Source: an uncultured Bacteroidia bacterium
GTDB lineage: Bacteria; Bacteroidota; Bacteroidia; Bacteroidales; UBA932
DNA: 64,000 bases
Direction of reading: 5' to 3'
Assembly: GCA_902779785.1 (NCBI GenBank)
Contig: CACZDC010000002.1
Coordinates: 1-64,000, forward strand
Shown: piece by piece, positions 29,680 to 37,173 of the stretch
How the letters are laid out: every line of letters begins with the position of its first letter
Position numbering within the stretch: position 1 is the first letter of the stretch
The notes under the pieces: generated by a model
Seen by the model: only the letters and a program-made list of their open reading frames with translations
Databases searched by the model: none
What the model was told of the DNA's origin: nothing
Position numbers and translations under genes: made by a program

Positions 29680-31023
29680 ATGGCAAATATCCTTTCGAAG
29701 TGCTTCGGTTTCGACAGCACAAAACATTCGGTTCGTACTGAAATCCTCGCGGGCCTGACGACCTTCCTCACGATGGCGTACATACTCGCCGTCAATCCGG
29801 GCATCTTCTCGGCCCTTGATATGCCGGGTGGCGCCGTGTTCACCGCCACCGCGCTTGCGGCCATCGTGGGTACCCTTGTGATGGCTCTCTATGCCAAAAA
29901 ACCTTTCGCCCTGGCTCCCGGTATGGGCCTCAACGCTTTCTTCGTCTTCACGGTCTGCATCGGTATGGGCCACAGCTGGCAGTTCGCCCTTACGGCCGTC
30001 TTTATTGAAGGTCTGCTTTTCATTATCCTTACTCTGACCAAGGTCCGCACCTGGCTGATCAATGCCATCCCCGGCACGCTGAAAAAGGCCATCGGCGCAG
30101 GTATAGGCCTGTTCATTGCCTTTATCGGTATGCAGAACGCCGGCATCATCGCTGACAATCCCGCTACCCTCGTCAGCCTCGGTGACATCACTCACGGGAA
30201 GGCCCTGGTCGGTATCATAGGCCTTTTCATCACCGCTGGTCTGGTTATGGCAAAGGTGCGCGGCGGAATGCTCTGGGGCATCCTCGTCACCGCAGTTATC
30301 GGTCTTTTCATCAAGGATCCCGCCTCGGGTGAAGCCGTCACCCAGCTTATCCGCTCGGAAGCCGGCAATGTCAAGCTGATCTCGCTCCCGGACAGCATCA
30401 GCCCTATCTTCTGCAAATTTGAATGGGGTAGCATCCTCAGCTGGGATATGCTGGCAGTGGTCTTCACCTTCCTCTTCATCGATATGTTCGACACTATGGG
30501 CACGATCATCGGTGTCCATCAGAGTTCCGGCCTCATCCAGAAGGGCGGCGACGAGATTCCCGGCGTCGAGAAGATGTTCCTTGCCGACTCCATCGCAACC
30601 GTAGCCGGAGCCTGCTTCGGTACTTCTACCACCACGACTTACGTGGAAAGCGCCTCCGGTGTCGGAGAAGGCGGCCGTACCGGCCTCACAGCCTTCTCCA
30701 CGGCTGTTTTCTTCATCCTCGCTCTCTTCTTCAGCCCGATTTTCCTGGCCATTCCCGGCGCCGCCACGGCTCCTGCGCTGATAATAGTGGGCGTGATGAT
30801 GATGGGCTCAGTTAAGAGCATCCACTGGGAAGACTACTGCAAGGCTATCCCCGCCTTCGTAACCCTTATAATGATGCCTCTTGCCTACAGCATTTCCGAC
30901 GGCATCCTCCTGGGCGTTATCTCGTATGTCCTCTGCCACGCTGTCGCAGGCAAGTTCAAGGAGATCTCGATCACGATGTGGATACTTGCGGCGCTCTTTG
31001 TGTGCAAGTATATCTTTATCTAG
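29680..31023 (+). CDS. NCS2 family permease (guanine/hypoxanthine type)
   Basis: This 447-residue inner-membrane transporter has 12 or more helices. It has the AzgA-like signature: TEILAGLTTFLTMAYIL at the N-terminus, APGMGLNAFF, FLFIDMFDTMGT, and TSTTTTYVESASGVGEGGRTG. These place it in the purine (adenine, guanine or hypoxanthine) branch rather than the uracil branch. It starts 15 nt after the DUF5020 stop. Confidence 0.85.
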   Translation: MANILSKCFGFDSTKHSVRTEILAGLTTFLTMAYILAVNPGIFSALDMPGGAVFTATALAAIVGTLVMALYAKKPFALAPGMGLNAFFVFTVCIGMGHSWQFALTAVFIEGLLFIILTLTKVRTWLINAIPGTLKKAIGAGIGLFIAFIGMQNAGIIADNPATLVSLGDITHGKALVGIIGLFITAGLVMAKVRGGMLWGILVTAVIGLFIKDPASGEAVTQLIRSEAGNVKLISLPDSISPIFCKFEWGSILSWDMLAVVFTFLFIDMFDTMGTIIGVHQSSGLIQKGGDEIPGVEKMFLADSIATVAGACFGTSTTTTYVESASGVGEGGRTGLTAFSTAVFFILALFFSPIFLAIPGAATAPALIIVGVMMMGSVKSIHWEDYCKAIPAFVTLIMMPLAYSISDGILLGVISYVLCHAVAGKFKEISITMWILAALFVCKYIFI

Positions 31024-31042
31024 CGCGTCCGAAGGAATCGTT

Positions 31043-31150
31043 GTGGGGGATAACTCCCTGTACATTAGTAGTTTATGTGTTTTGCCCTGGTTGGAATTGA
31101 CCAGGGCATTTTTCGTAAATTACTGCGTTTCAGGCACTTGTCTCCCACGG
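31043..31150 (+). repeat. REP-like element, left copy
   Basis: This 108-bp repeat has an internal 9-bp stem (TGCCCTGGT / ACCAGGGCA at 31083-31108) and ends with the 29-base segment shared with the right copy. It begins 20 nt after the permease stop codon. Confidence 0.75.
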
Positions 31151-31159
31151 TAAAAAACG

Positions 31160-31190
31160 TTTGAAATGTTAAAGCAATACTTTATCTTTG
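31160..31190 (+). promoter_or_regulatory. RAYT gene promoter
   Basis: TTTG at 31160-31163, a 19-nt spacer, TATCTTTG at 31183-31190. This is a full consensus match, placed just after the left REP copy. Confidence 0.75.
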
Positions 31191-31239
31191 TGCTTGCAGA
31201 AGATATACGAAAAGGATGAGTCTTTTATCCTTATCGATT

Positions 31240-32154
31240 ATGAAGGGCTATAATAGAAAATGTTATGCTGGAATTCTGAATCACTGTTATCAAAGACCTC
31301 GCAATGGAGAGGTACTGTTTTATTCTGTAAGTGACTATCTTGTCTTCTTTACCATTTTTTGTGTGGCCGCACGAAAAAGAGGAATGAAGGTTCTGGCGTT
31401 ATCGCTAATGCCTGATCACGTCCATCACAGTACGATTGCTGGTCAAAAAAAGGATTTGTCATCATTTGTGCGGGATTACACCTCTGAATTTGTACGGGAG
31501 TATAACGTTCTGTGCAGGCGGAAAGGACCTCTTTTTCAGACCCCATTCGGGAGTGCTCCAAAAATCGGAGATAAAAAGGCTCGTTCCAACTTAATCTATG
31601 TCGGTAATAATCCATCAGAGAGAAAGCTTTGCTCCAAAGCTGAAGATTATCGCTGGACTTTTTTGGCATACGCTGAAAGCTGTCACCCTTTCTCCGAAAA
31701 ACTGGTGTTGTCAAGGGCCAGAACAGCAATGCGAAGGGCAGTGGCAGCAGTTTCTGCCCAGTTTCGTTCAGGTAGGGCAATGACTTACAAACTTCTGCAG
31801 CGTTTGTTCAAGACTCTTGAGAATAATGAAAAGGAACAGCTTGTCGATTACATAATTTCTCTTTACAACGTAATTGACTATAAAGAAGCTATTCGATTCT
31901 TTGACACTTATGAAGATATGATCCATTCAATGCACGCGACAACTGGCAGCGAGCACGATATTAATGAAATATTTGTGGGAAAGAGTGATGCTGTTTATTC
32001 AAAGTTTACGCGTATCCTCTTTAGAGACCTGCATCTGAAAGACATTCACGACGTGTTCAAGTTGTCCGAGGAGAAAAGGAGTCAACTGGCTCAGCATCTT
32101 CAAGCACAGACTGGTGCTCCGGCTAAACAGATTAACAAGTATCTGCATCTGTAG
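31240..32154 (+). CDS. REP-associated tyrosine transposase (RAYT)
   Basis: This 304-residue protein has a Y1/HUH transposase domain. The HUH pair is H60-x-H62 in LMPDHVHHS, and the candidate catalytic tyrosine is Y120 in NLIYVGNNPSERK, as in TnpA-REP proteins. A helical C-terminal half (about 180-304) follows. An upstream ATG at 31216 would add eight residues; I prefer 31240 because it sits closer to the conserved core. RAYTs are single-copy domesticated transposases that mobilise REP hairpins. The gene is AT-richer than its neighbours. Confidence 0.82.
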   Translation: MKGYNRKCYAGILNHCYQRPRNGEVLFYSVSDYLVFFTIFCVAARKRGMKVLALSLMPDHVHHSTIAGQKKDLSSFVRDYTSEFVREYNVLCRRKGPLFQTPFGSAPKIGDKKARSNLIYVGNNPSERKLCSKAEDYRWTFLAYAESCHPFSEKLVLSRARTAMRRAVAAVSAQFRSGRAMTYKLLQRLFKTLENNEKEQLVDYIISLYNVIDYKEAIRFFDTYEDMIHSMHATTGSEHDINEIFVGKSDAVYSKFTRILFRDLHLKDIHDVFKLSEEKRSQLAQHLQAQTGAPAKQINKYLHL

Positions 32155-32155
32155 C

Positions 32156-32263
32156 GTGTGGAATAAGTTATTGTGCTTCAGCGTTATGCGTGTTTTGCCA
32201 TAGGGGTTTTTAACCAGGGCAAAATGCGTAAGATACTGCGTTTCAGGCACTTGTCTCCCACGG
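32156..32263 (+). repeat. REP-like element, right copy
   Basis: Same length as the left copy and aligned without gaps. The central hairpin keeps TTTTGCC / GGCAAAA although the inner bases differ from the left copy, consistent with conserved structure. It starts one base after the RAYT stop codon. Confidence 0.75.
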
Positions 32264-32274
32264 GCGGTAATAAT

Positions 32275-32309
32275 AAAAACGCCTCCTGACAGAATCGGGA
32301 GGCGTTTTT
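32275..32309. terminator. Bidirectional terminator between RAYT and rpmH
   Basis: A 12-bp perfect stem (AAAAACGCCTCC / GGAGGCGTTTTT) with an 11-nt loop. The A and T runs on both sides suit termination of the RAYT transcript and of convergent rpmH. Confidence 0.85.
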
Positions 32310-32328
32310 GTAAATCTAAGCCGGGAAA

Positions 32329-32481
32329 CTACCAGCGGTCTTCGTCGGAGACGGTGAGTTTCTTGCGGCAGTGACGACGGCGGGCCGAAAGGACGCGGCG
32401 GCCGTTGGCCGAAGCCATTCTTGCGCGGAAGCCGTGCTTGTTGACACGCTTGCGGCGGGAAGGTTGGAATGTTCTTTTCAT
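32329..32481 (-). CDS. rpmH: Ribosomal protein bL34
   Basis: This 50-residue, very basic protein begins [12 protein letters not shown] and has the family core [11 protein letters not shown] and GRRVLSARR. It is part of the 50S subunit. The ATG is preceded by a 55-nt leader and a consensus promoter. Length fits bL34 with a short C-terminal extension. Confidence 0.95.
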   Translation of the reverse strand: MKRTFQPSRRKRVNKHGFRARMASANGRRVLSARRRHCRKKLTVSDEDRW

Positions 32482-32536
32482 TGTATCTCTTTTTTATATT
32501 ATTCGCTAATTCAACTGCGCTTTTTCACGCGGACTG

Positions 32537-32568
32537 CAAAGGTAGGTATTTTCGCTCAATCCGCCAAA
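32537..32568 (-). promoter_or_regulatory. Consensus promoter of rpmH
   Basis: On the minus strand TTTG (32565-32568), 20 nt, TACCTTTG (32537-32544). This is identical in its boxes and spacing to the rimP promoter. It lies just beyond the rsmG stop. Confidence 0.8.
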
Positions 32569-32575
32569 TAAAATT

Positions 32576-33229
32576 TTACTTTTCCAAATGAATGACCAAT
32601 TTGCCGTCGAAATATCCGTCTTTCAGCCAGGAAGATATCATCCAGGTATGGATACAGCCCCTGCGAAGGCGGTTGCGGCCCATAAGAGTCGAGATTTCTT
32701 CGACGACGTCGCCGCCTTTGAGATAAAGGATTCCGTCGGTGAATTTTCCTTTGACCCAGGGATAGAAATCCACCAGGGAAGCGACCGCCCGTGACACCAC
32801 ATAGTCGAAAGGTCCGCTCAGCGACTCGGCGCGAGCGTTTACGACCTCGACGTTATCAAGTCCCAGCGCAGCTGAAACCGCTTTGGCCACGATAGTTTTC
32901 TTGCCGACGGAATCGCAGAGGGTGAATCTTGCCCCCGGAAAAAGGATGGCAAGGGGAATGCCGGGAAAGCCTCCGCCGGTGCCAAGGTCCAGCACAGAGG
33001 CTTCTGAAAAACTCTCAATGAGACCTTCCATCGTCAGAAGATAGCGTGCGATTGCAAGTGAATGCAGAATATGATGGTCGTACAGCGAGTCGATGTCCTT
33101 TCTCGAAATCACATTGATTTTTGCGTTCCATTCACGGTACAACGGCTCCAGAGCGCGGAAACGTTCTTCCTGAAGCTCGGTCAGCGGAAAATCATTCCGG
33201 ATTATGGCTATGAATTCGTCTGCATTCAT
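32576..33229 (-). CDS. rsmG: 16S rRNA (guanine527-N7)-methyltransferase
   Basis: This 217-residue S-adenosylmethionine-dependent enzyme has the rsmG/gidB pattern: WNAKINVISRKD near residue 35, HHILHSL, and the SAM-binding LDLGTGGGFPGIPLAI. It is the last gene of polA-sigma-rsmG and starts with an ATGA overlap on the sigma gene. Confidence 0.93.
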   Translation of the reverse strand: MNADEFIAIIRNDFPLTELQEERFRALEPLYREWNAKINVISRKDIDSLYDHHILHSLAIARYLLTMEGLIESFSEASVLDLGTGGGFPGIPLAILFPGARFTLCDSVGKKTIVAKAVSAALGLDNVEVVNARAESLSGPFDYVVSRAVASLVDFYPWVKGKFTDGILYLKGGDVVEEISTLMGRNRLRRGCIHTWMISSWLKDGYFDGKLVIHLEK

Positions 33230-33774
33230 TGAACTTCCCCCCTTAGCATCATTTCCGCAAGATGCTGCTTGCCCCTGCGGATCCGTGTGCGGACAGTGTT
33301 GAGCTCAAGTCCGAGTTCGTTGGCAATTTTCTCGTACTCAAGCTCTTCTATCATATATTTGACCATAACTTCCTTGTAAAGAGGAGGCAGTTCTTCTATG
33401 AAAGCCATAAGCCTCTGATGGTTCTCGTCACGGATGACCTCTTCTTCGGGGTCGGTTTCGGTGAGAGTTTCCATCACTTCTTTTTTCTCGTCTTCGCGGC
33501 GGATTTTGTCGAGATGGTCAAGGGCAGTGCGAGTCGCAATGGTGTTCAGCCAGGGCCTGAGCTCTCGCTCCGTATCGAAGGCCGCGAGGTTGGCAAAGGC
33601 TTTCTGGAAGGCTTCCGAGACGACGTCGTCCACGTCTGCCTTCCATACGAAATACCCGCTTACACGCGAGCGGATGGCCTTTTCGTGGAGCTGGTATATA
33701 GCCCTGTAGGCCATTTCGTCCCCGGCGACCGCACGGGTGACAAGTTCTTTTTCGGTCAAGTTCAGATAGTCCAT
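33226..33774 (-). CDS. ECF-type sigma-70 family RNA polymerase sigma factor
   Basis: This 182-residue protein has sigma region 2 (DVVSEAFQKAFANL and RPWLNTIATRTALDHL) and region 4 (ELPPLYKEVMVKYMIEELEYEKIANELG, then an HTH with VRTRIRRGKQHL). No anti-sigma gene lies beside it; it sits between polA and rsmG, two growth-related genes. I chose 33774, just after the polA stop. The regulon is unknown. Confidence 0.85.
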   Translation of the reverse strand: MDYLNLTEKELVTRAVAGDEMAYRAIYQLHEKAIRSRVSGYFVWKADVDDVVSEAFQKAFANLAAFDTERELRPWLNTIATRTALDHLDKIRREDEKKEVMETLTETDPEEEVIRDENHQRLMAFIEELPPLYKEVMVKYMIEELEYEKIANELGLELNTVRTRIRRGKQHLAEMMLRGEVQ

Positions 33775-33775
33775 A

Positions 33776-36397
33776 TCAATGTGCCTCCAACCAGTTCTTC
33801 CCGGCGCTGCATTCAACTGTCAGCGGAACGGAGAGTTTGAGAACATTTTCCATTTCTTCGACGACAATCTTTTCCAAGGCGCCGACCTCCTCGGGAAGGG
33901 CGTCGAAGAGCAGCTCATCGTGGATTTGCAATACCATCCGGCTCTTGAGTCCCTCTTCCGAGAGTCTCTTGTCCAGGCGTATCATTGCAAGTTTTATTAT
34001 GTCCGCCGCCGTCCCCTGGATGGGGGCGTTGACGGCATTTCGCTCGGCCAGAGAACGTACTGTAGCGTTCTTGGAATTGATGTCGGGAAGATAGCGCCGT
34101 CTGCCGAACAAGGTTTCCACATAGCCGTTCTCGCGTGCGAAAGCTATGCTGTCATCAATGAATCCGCGGATGGCGGGGAAAGACTCGAAGTAGTCATCTA
34201 TGAGTTTCTTGGCCTCTTTTCTGCCGAGTTGCAGGCGCTGCGCCAGCCCGAAGGACGAAATCCCGTACATTATGCCGAAATTCGCTGTCTTGGCCATTGA
34301 GCGCATCTCGCGCGTGACCTCGTCTTCGGGGACTTTGAAAATCTTGGCGGCGGTGGCTTTATGGACATCCATTCCGCTGCGGAAGGCATTGACCAGGTGC
34401 TCGTCGCAGCTCAGATGGGCCATTATCCGAAGCTCAATCTGAGAGTAGTCGGCGGAAACAATAACCCCGTCGGGAGTGCCCGGAACGAAGGCTTTGCGGA
34501 TTTCCTTGCCACGTTCGGTCCTGATAGGAATATTCTGCAGGTTAGGGTTGGAGGATGAGAGCCGGCCTGTTGCAGTAAGTGCCTGATTGAAGGTGGTATG
34601 GACACGTCCGTCAATCGGAGAGACAAAGCTCGGGAACGGCTCTATATAAGTTGACAAAAGTTTCTTTACCGCCCGGAATTCCAGGATTTTGTCCGCTATC
34701 GGGTTGTTCAGCTCCTGGAGTGTCGCTTCGTCCGTAGGGTACTGTCCCTTGGCTCCGCTTTTCTTCGCCTTGGGATCCAGTTTGAGCCTGTCGAAAAGCA
34801 GGTCTCCGACCTGCTTAGGGGAGGAAATGTTCAGCTCCGGGGCATTTGCCTCAGTGCGAATAATACTTTCAAGTTCAGTCAGTTCCTGCCGGAGACCGTC
34901 AGCAAAGCTTGAGATCTGGGCCATATCCACCTTGACTCCTGCAAGTTCCATTTTGGCGAGGACTTTGGCGAGCGGCTCTTCCATCTCGAGATAGAGCCTC
35001 TCCCTTTCGCCCAATTCCTTGCGGACGGCCTTGCCGAGTTCTACCAGGACCGCGGCCTCTTTGTCAAGCGTATCTTCGCTCTCCTGAGGTTCATCGAAAA
35101 GTGATGTGGCTATCTCCCTGCCGCTTTCAAGGCTGATTCCAAGGAAGGATTTCGAGAGAAGGGCGATATCGTGACTTCTTTCCGGATTGATCAGGTAATG
35201 CATCAGGGCGATGTCGGCCCAGAAACCAAGAAGCTTGATGCCGGCAAATGATAGGAGCTTGGAGAGACTCTTGAGATCGTAGCCGTATTTCTCCACGGAG
35301 TCATCTTCCAGGAGCGGTCTGACACTGTCCAGCTGACTGCCTGAGATTTGGCAGACAGCGCCTTCGGCCCCGAGAGAGAGCTTACTGATTCTTGCCCTCA
35401 GGCCTTCTCCGGAGGCTTCCGCTTTGATTCCGACAGCCCTGCTGCGACGAGCGAGAGAACATATTTCTTCGACTGTCACGGCCCTGACTTCGAATTCTTT
35501 GGGCTTTTCTTCTGCAGGAGTCTCCGCCTTTACGTGCGAAATATAGCGCCGTAGCGAGTTGAATTCATATTTGTCGAAGAGCCCGACGATTTCCGGGGTG
35601 AAATCCCCGTCGAAGCGCATATCTTCCAGGGAGGTTTCGAGCGGGATGTCAGTCTTGATGGTAACCAGAGTCTTGGATAGGCCGATGTAATCCTTTGCTT
35701 CGCTGAATTGGGCCTTTTGGCGTTCGGACAGTTCGTCGAGATGGGCATAGATACTTTCCATAGAACCATAGCGCGAGATAAGCTTGCCGGCTCCGACCTC
35801 GCCTATTCCCTTGACTCCCGGCACATTGTCCGCCGAATCGCCGCAGAGCGCCAGCATATCAATCATCTGCGAGGGCTCGCCTATGCCCCATTTCTCGCAG
35901 AGGGCGGCCTTGTCCACGAGTTCCGATTCCCCACCTCCCTTGCCGGGCTTGAACTGGAAGATATGGTCGGATATCAACTGTCCATAGTCCTTGTCCGGAG
36001 TGACCATATAGACGTCCAGGGCGGGGGAGGCCTCCCTGATGGCCATAGAACCTATGACGTCGTCCGCCTCGAAGCCGGGGATCATCAGGACGGGAATATT
36101 CATAGACCTGACTATTTCAGAGAGCGGCTCGAGGGCGTCGATCACCAGCTGGGGCGTCGGCGGACGAGTTCCCTTGTAGGCCGGATAGAGTTGGTTCCGG
36201 AAGGTCCCTCCCGGAGGGTCGAAGGCTACGGCGATATGGCTGGGCTTCTCTTTATCAAGGAGTTCCAGCAGGTATTTCGTGAATCCGAAAAGGATGGAAG
36301 TATCCACTCCCTTGGAATTAATCATCGGCCTGCGCAGGAAGGCATAGTACATCTTGAAAACCAGCGCGTGCCCGTCTATGAGGAAAAGTTTGTCCAT
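33776..36397 (-). CDS. polA: DNA polymerase I
   Basis: This 873-residue protein has the 5'-3' exonuclease domain at the N-terminus (DGHALVFKMYYAF, GFEADDVIG, GDSADNVPGVKGIG), a central 3'-5' exonuclease-like domain, and the polymerase domain (SADYSQIELR, the RRYLPDIN finger region, QIHDELLF). The start at 36397 begins the conserved MDKLFLIDGHA. The central domain appears to lack the proofreading acidic residues: the motif I region reads GIKAEAS instead of a DxE, and the later acidic positions are also not obvious. It leads a polA-sigma-rsmG operon. A TACCTTTG box ends 6 nt before the ATG. Confidence 0.93.
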   Translation of the reverse strand: MDKLFLIDGHALVFKMYYAFLRRPMINSKGVDTSILFGFTKYLLELLDKEKPSHIAVAFDPPGGTFRNQLYPAYKGTRPPTPQLVIDALEPLSEIVRSMNIPVLMIPGFEADDVIGSMAIREASPALDVYMVTPDKDYGQLISDHIFQFKPGKGGGESELVDKAALCEKWGIGEPSQMIDMLALCGDSADNVPGVKGIGEVGAGKLISRYGSMESIYAHLDELSERQKAQFSEAKDYIGLSKTLVTIKTDIPLETSLEDMRFDGDFTPEIVGLFDKYEFNSLRRYISHVKAETPAEEKPKEFEVRAVTVEEICSLARRSRAVGIKAEASGEGLRARISKLSLGAEGAVCQISGSQLDSVRPLLEDDSVEKYGYDLKSLSKLLSFAGIKLLGFWADIALMHYLINPERSHDIALLSKSFLGISLESGREIATSLFDEPQESEDTLDKEAAVLVELGKAVRKELGERERLYLEMEEPLAKVLAKMELAGVKVDMAQISSFADGLRQELTELESIIRTEANAPELNISSPKQVGDLLFDRLKLDPKAKKSGAKGQYPTDEATLQELNNPIADKILEFRAVKKLLSTYIEPFPSFVSPIDGRVHTTFNQALTATGRLSSSNPNLQNIPIRTERGKEIRKAFVPGTPDGVIVSADYSQIELRIMAHLSCDEHLVNAFRSGMDVHKATAAKIFKVPEDEVTREMRSMAKTANFGIMYGISSFGLAQRLQLGRKEAKKLIDDYFESFPAIRGFIDDSIAFARENGYVETLFGRRRYLPDINSKNATVRSLAERNAVNAPIQGTAADIIKLAMIRLDKRLSEEGLKSRMVLQIHDELLFDALPEEVGALEKIVVEEMENVLKLSVPLTVECSAGKNWLEAH

Positions 36398-36403
36398 AGG
36401 CTT

Positions 36404-36431
36404 CAAAGGTACGGATTTTTTGTTATATTTG
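36404..36431. promoter_or_regulatory. Divergent -7 boxes for polA and recR
   Basis: TACCTTTG on the minus strand (36404-36411) for polA and TATATTTG on the plus strand (36424-36431) for recR. Each box ends 6 nt before its start codon, and both lie within 40 bp. Upstream TTTG boxes are not obvious. Confidence 0.6.
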
Positions 36432-36437
36432 CGAGTC

Positions 36438-37070
36438 ATGGTCTTGAAAACGCAAGAAAACTATCCCTCCGTCCTCCTCTCAGAGGCTGTCGACGCTATA
36501 TCTTCCCTCCCTGGGGTGGGCCGGCGCAGTGCGTTGAGGCTGGCCCTCCATCTGCTGAAGCAGCCCGAGGATCACGTCCATCATTTCACTGACTCGATCC
36601 GGCGGCTCCGTGACGAGGTCCATTACTGCAGGGAGTGCAGGATGATTTCGGATGACGACCTCTGTTCCTTCTGCAGCGATTCCCGGCGGAACCATAGCCA
36701 GATCTGCGTCGTGGAAAGCGTCCGGGACGTAATGAGTATCGAGGCGACCGGCCAGTACCACGGCCTCTACCACGTCCTCGGCGGCATTATTTCCCCTATG
36801 GCCGGGGTCGGGCCATCCGATCTGACCATCCGTGAACTTGTGGGACGCCTTTCCGCCCTTGAAGACCCGTCTTCCGCCGAGGTCATTATGGCTCTGAGCG
36901 GTGATGTGGAAGGGGAGACGACCGCTTTTTACATTTACCGGCAGATCGAACCTGTTGGGGTGAGAGTGACGACCCTTGCACGCGGTCTTGGCTTCGGTGA
37001 CGACCTGGAATATGCCGACAGTCTCACCCTCGGCCGGTCAATCACCGCGAGACAGCCTTTTAAAGTATAG
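36438..37070 (+). CDS. recR: Recombination protein RecR
   Basis: This 210-residue DNA repair protein works with RecO and RecF. It has the helix-hairpin-helix LPGVGRRSALRLALHL, a zinc finger (CREC with a later CSFC), and a Toprim domain containing CVVESVRDVMSIE and HVLGGIISPMAGVGP. I chose 36438, six bases after the -7 box; the upstream frame extends into the divergent polA gene. Confidence 0.93.
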   Translation: MVLKTQENYPSVLLSEAVDAISSLPGVGRRSALRLALHLLKQPEDHVHHFTDSIRRLRDEVHYCRECRMISDDDLCSFCSDSRRNHSQICVVESVRDVMSIEATGQYHGLYHVLGGIISPMAGVGPSDLTIRELVGRLSALEDPSSAEVIMALSGDVEGETTAFYIYRQIEPVGVRVTTLARGLGFGDDLEYADSLTLGRSITARQPFKV

Positions 37071-37133
37071 ATTGGGAGTATCGACGACTTTTATGGACAG
37101 GGATGTGTTCTTTTGTGAGTCAATACCTTTATT

Positions 37134-37155
37134 TCTGCGACCATAGCGTCGCAGA
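37134..37155 (+). promoter_or_regulatory. Perfect palindrome upstream of FAD oxidoreductase
   Basis: An 8-bp inverted repeat (TCTGCGAC, 6-nt spacer, GTCGCAGA) lies 18 nt before the ATG at 37174. A near-consensus box TACCTTTA is at 37124-37131. It could be an operator or an mRNA hairpin near the ribosome-binding region. Confidence 0.4.
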
Positions 37156-37173
37156 CGGACTTGAAAAACTAAT

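Larger units (their letters stand above)
31043..32263 (+). mobile_element. RAYT-REP unit
   Basis: The RAYT transposase gene is bounded by two 108-bp direct repeats (31043-31150 and 32156-32263) that align without gaps. Their last 29 bases are identical. The left repeat begins GTGGGGGA and both repeats end TCTCCCAC, so the left copy has imperfect terminal inverted repeats. The layout matches REP-associated tyrosine transposase loci rather than a complete insertion sequence. The unit lies between an NCS2 permease gene and rpmH; the flanking genes are intact. Confidence 0.75.

Noticed and set aside
29518..30519. 333-codon minus-strand frame opposite the NCS2 permease
   Set aside because: The permease motifs are intact on the plus strand; the reverse frame is a charged, domainless shadow.
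31043..32263. Complete IS200/IS605 insertion sequence
   Set aside because: The transposase has the RAYT length and C-terminal half, there is no TnpB, and the bounding sequences are 108-bp REP-like direct repeats rather than IS200 ends.
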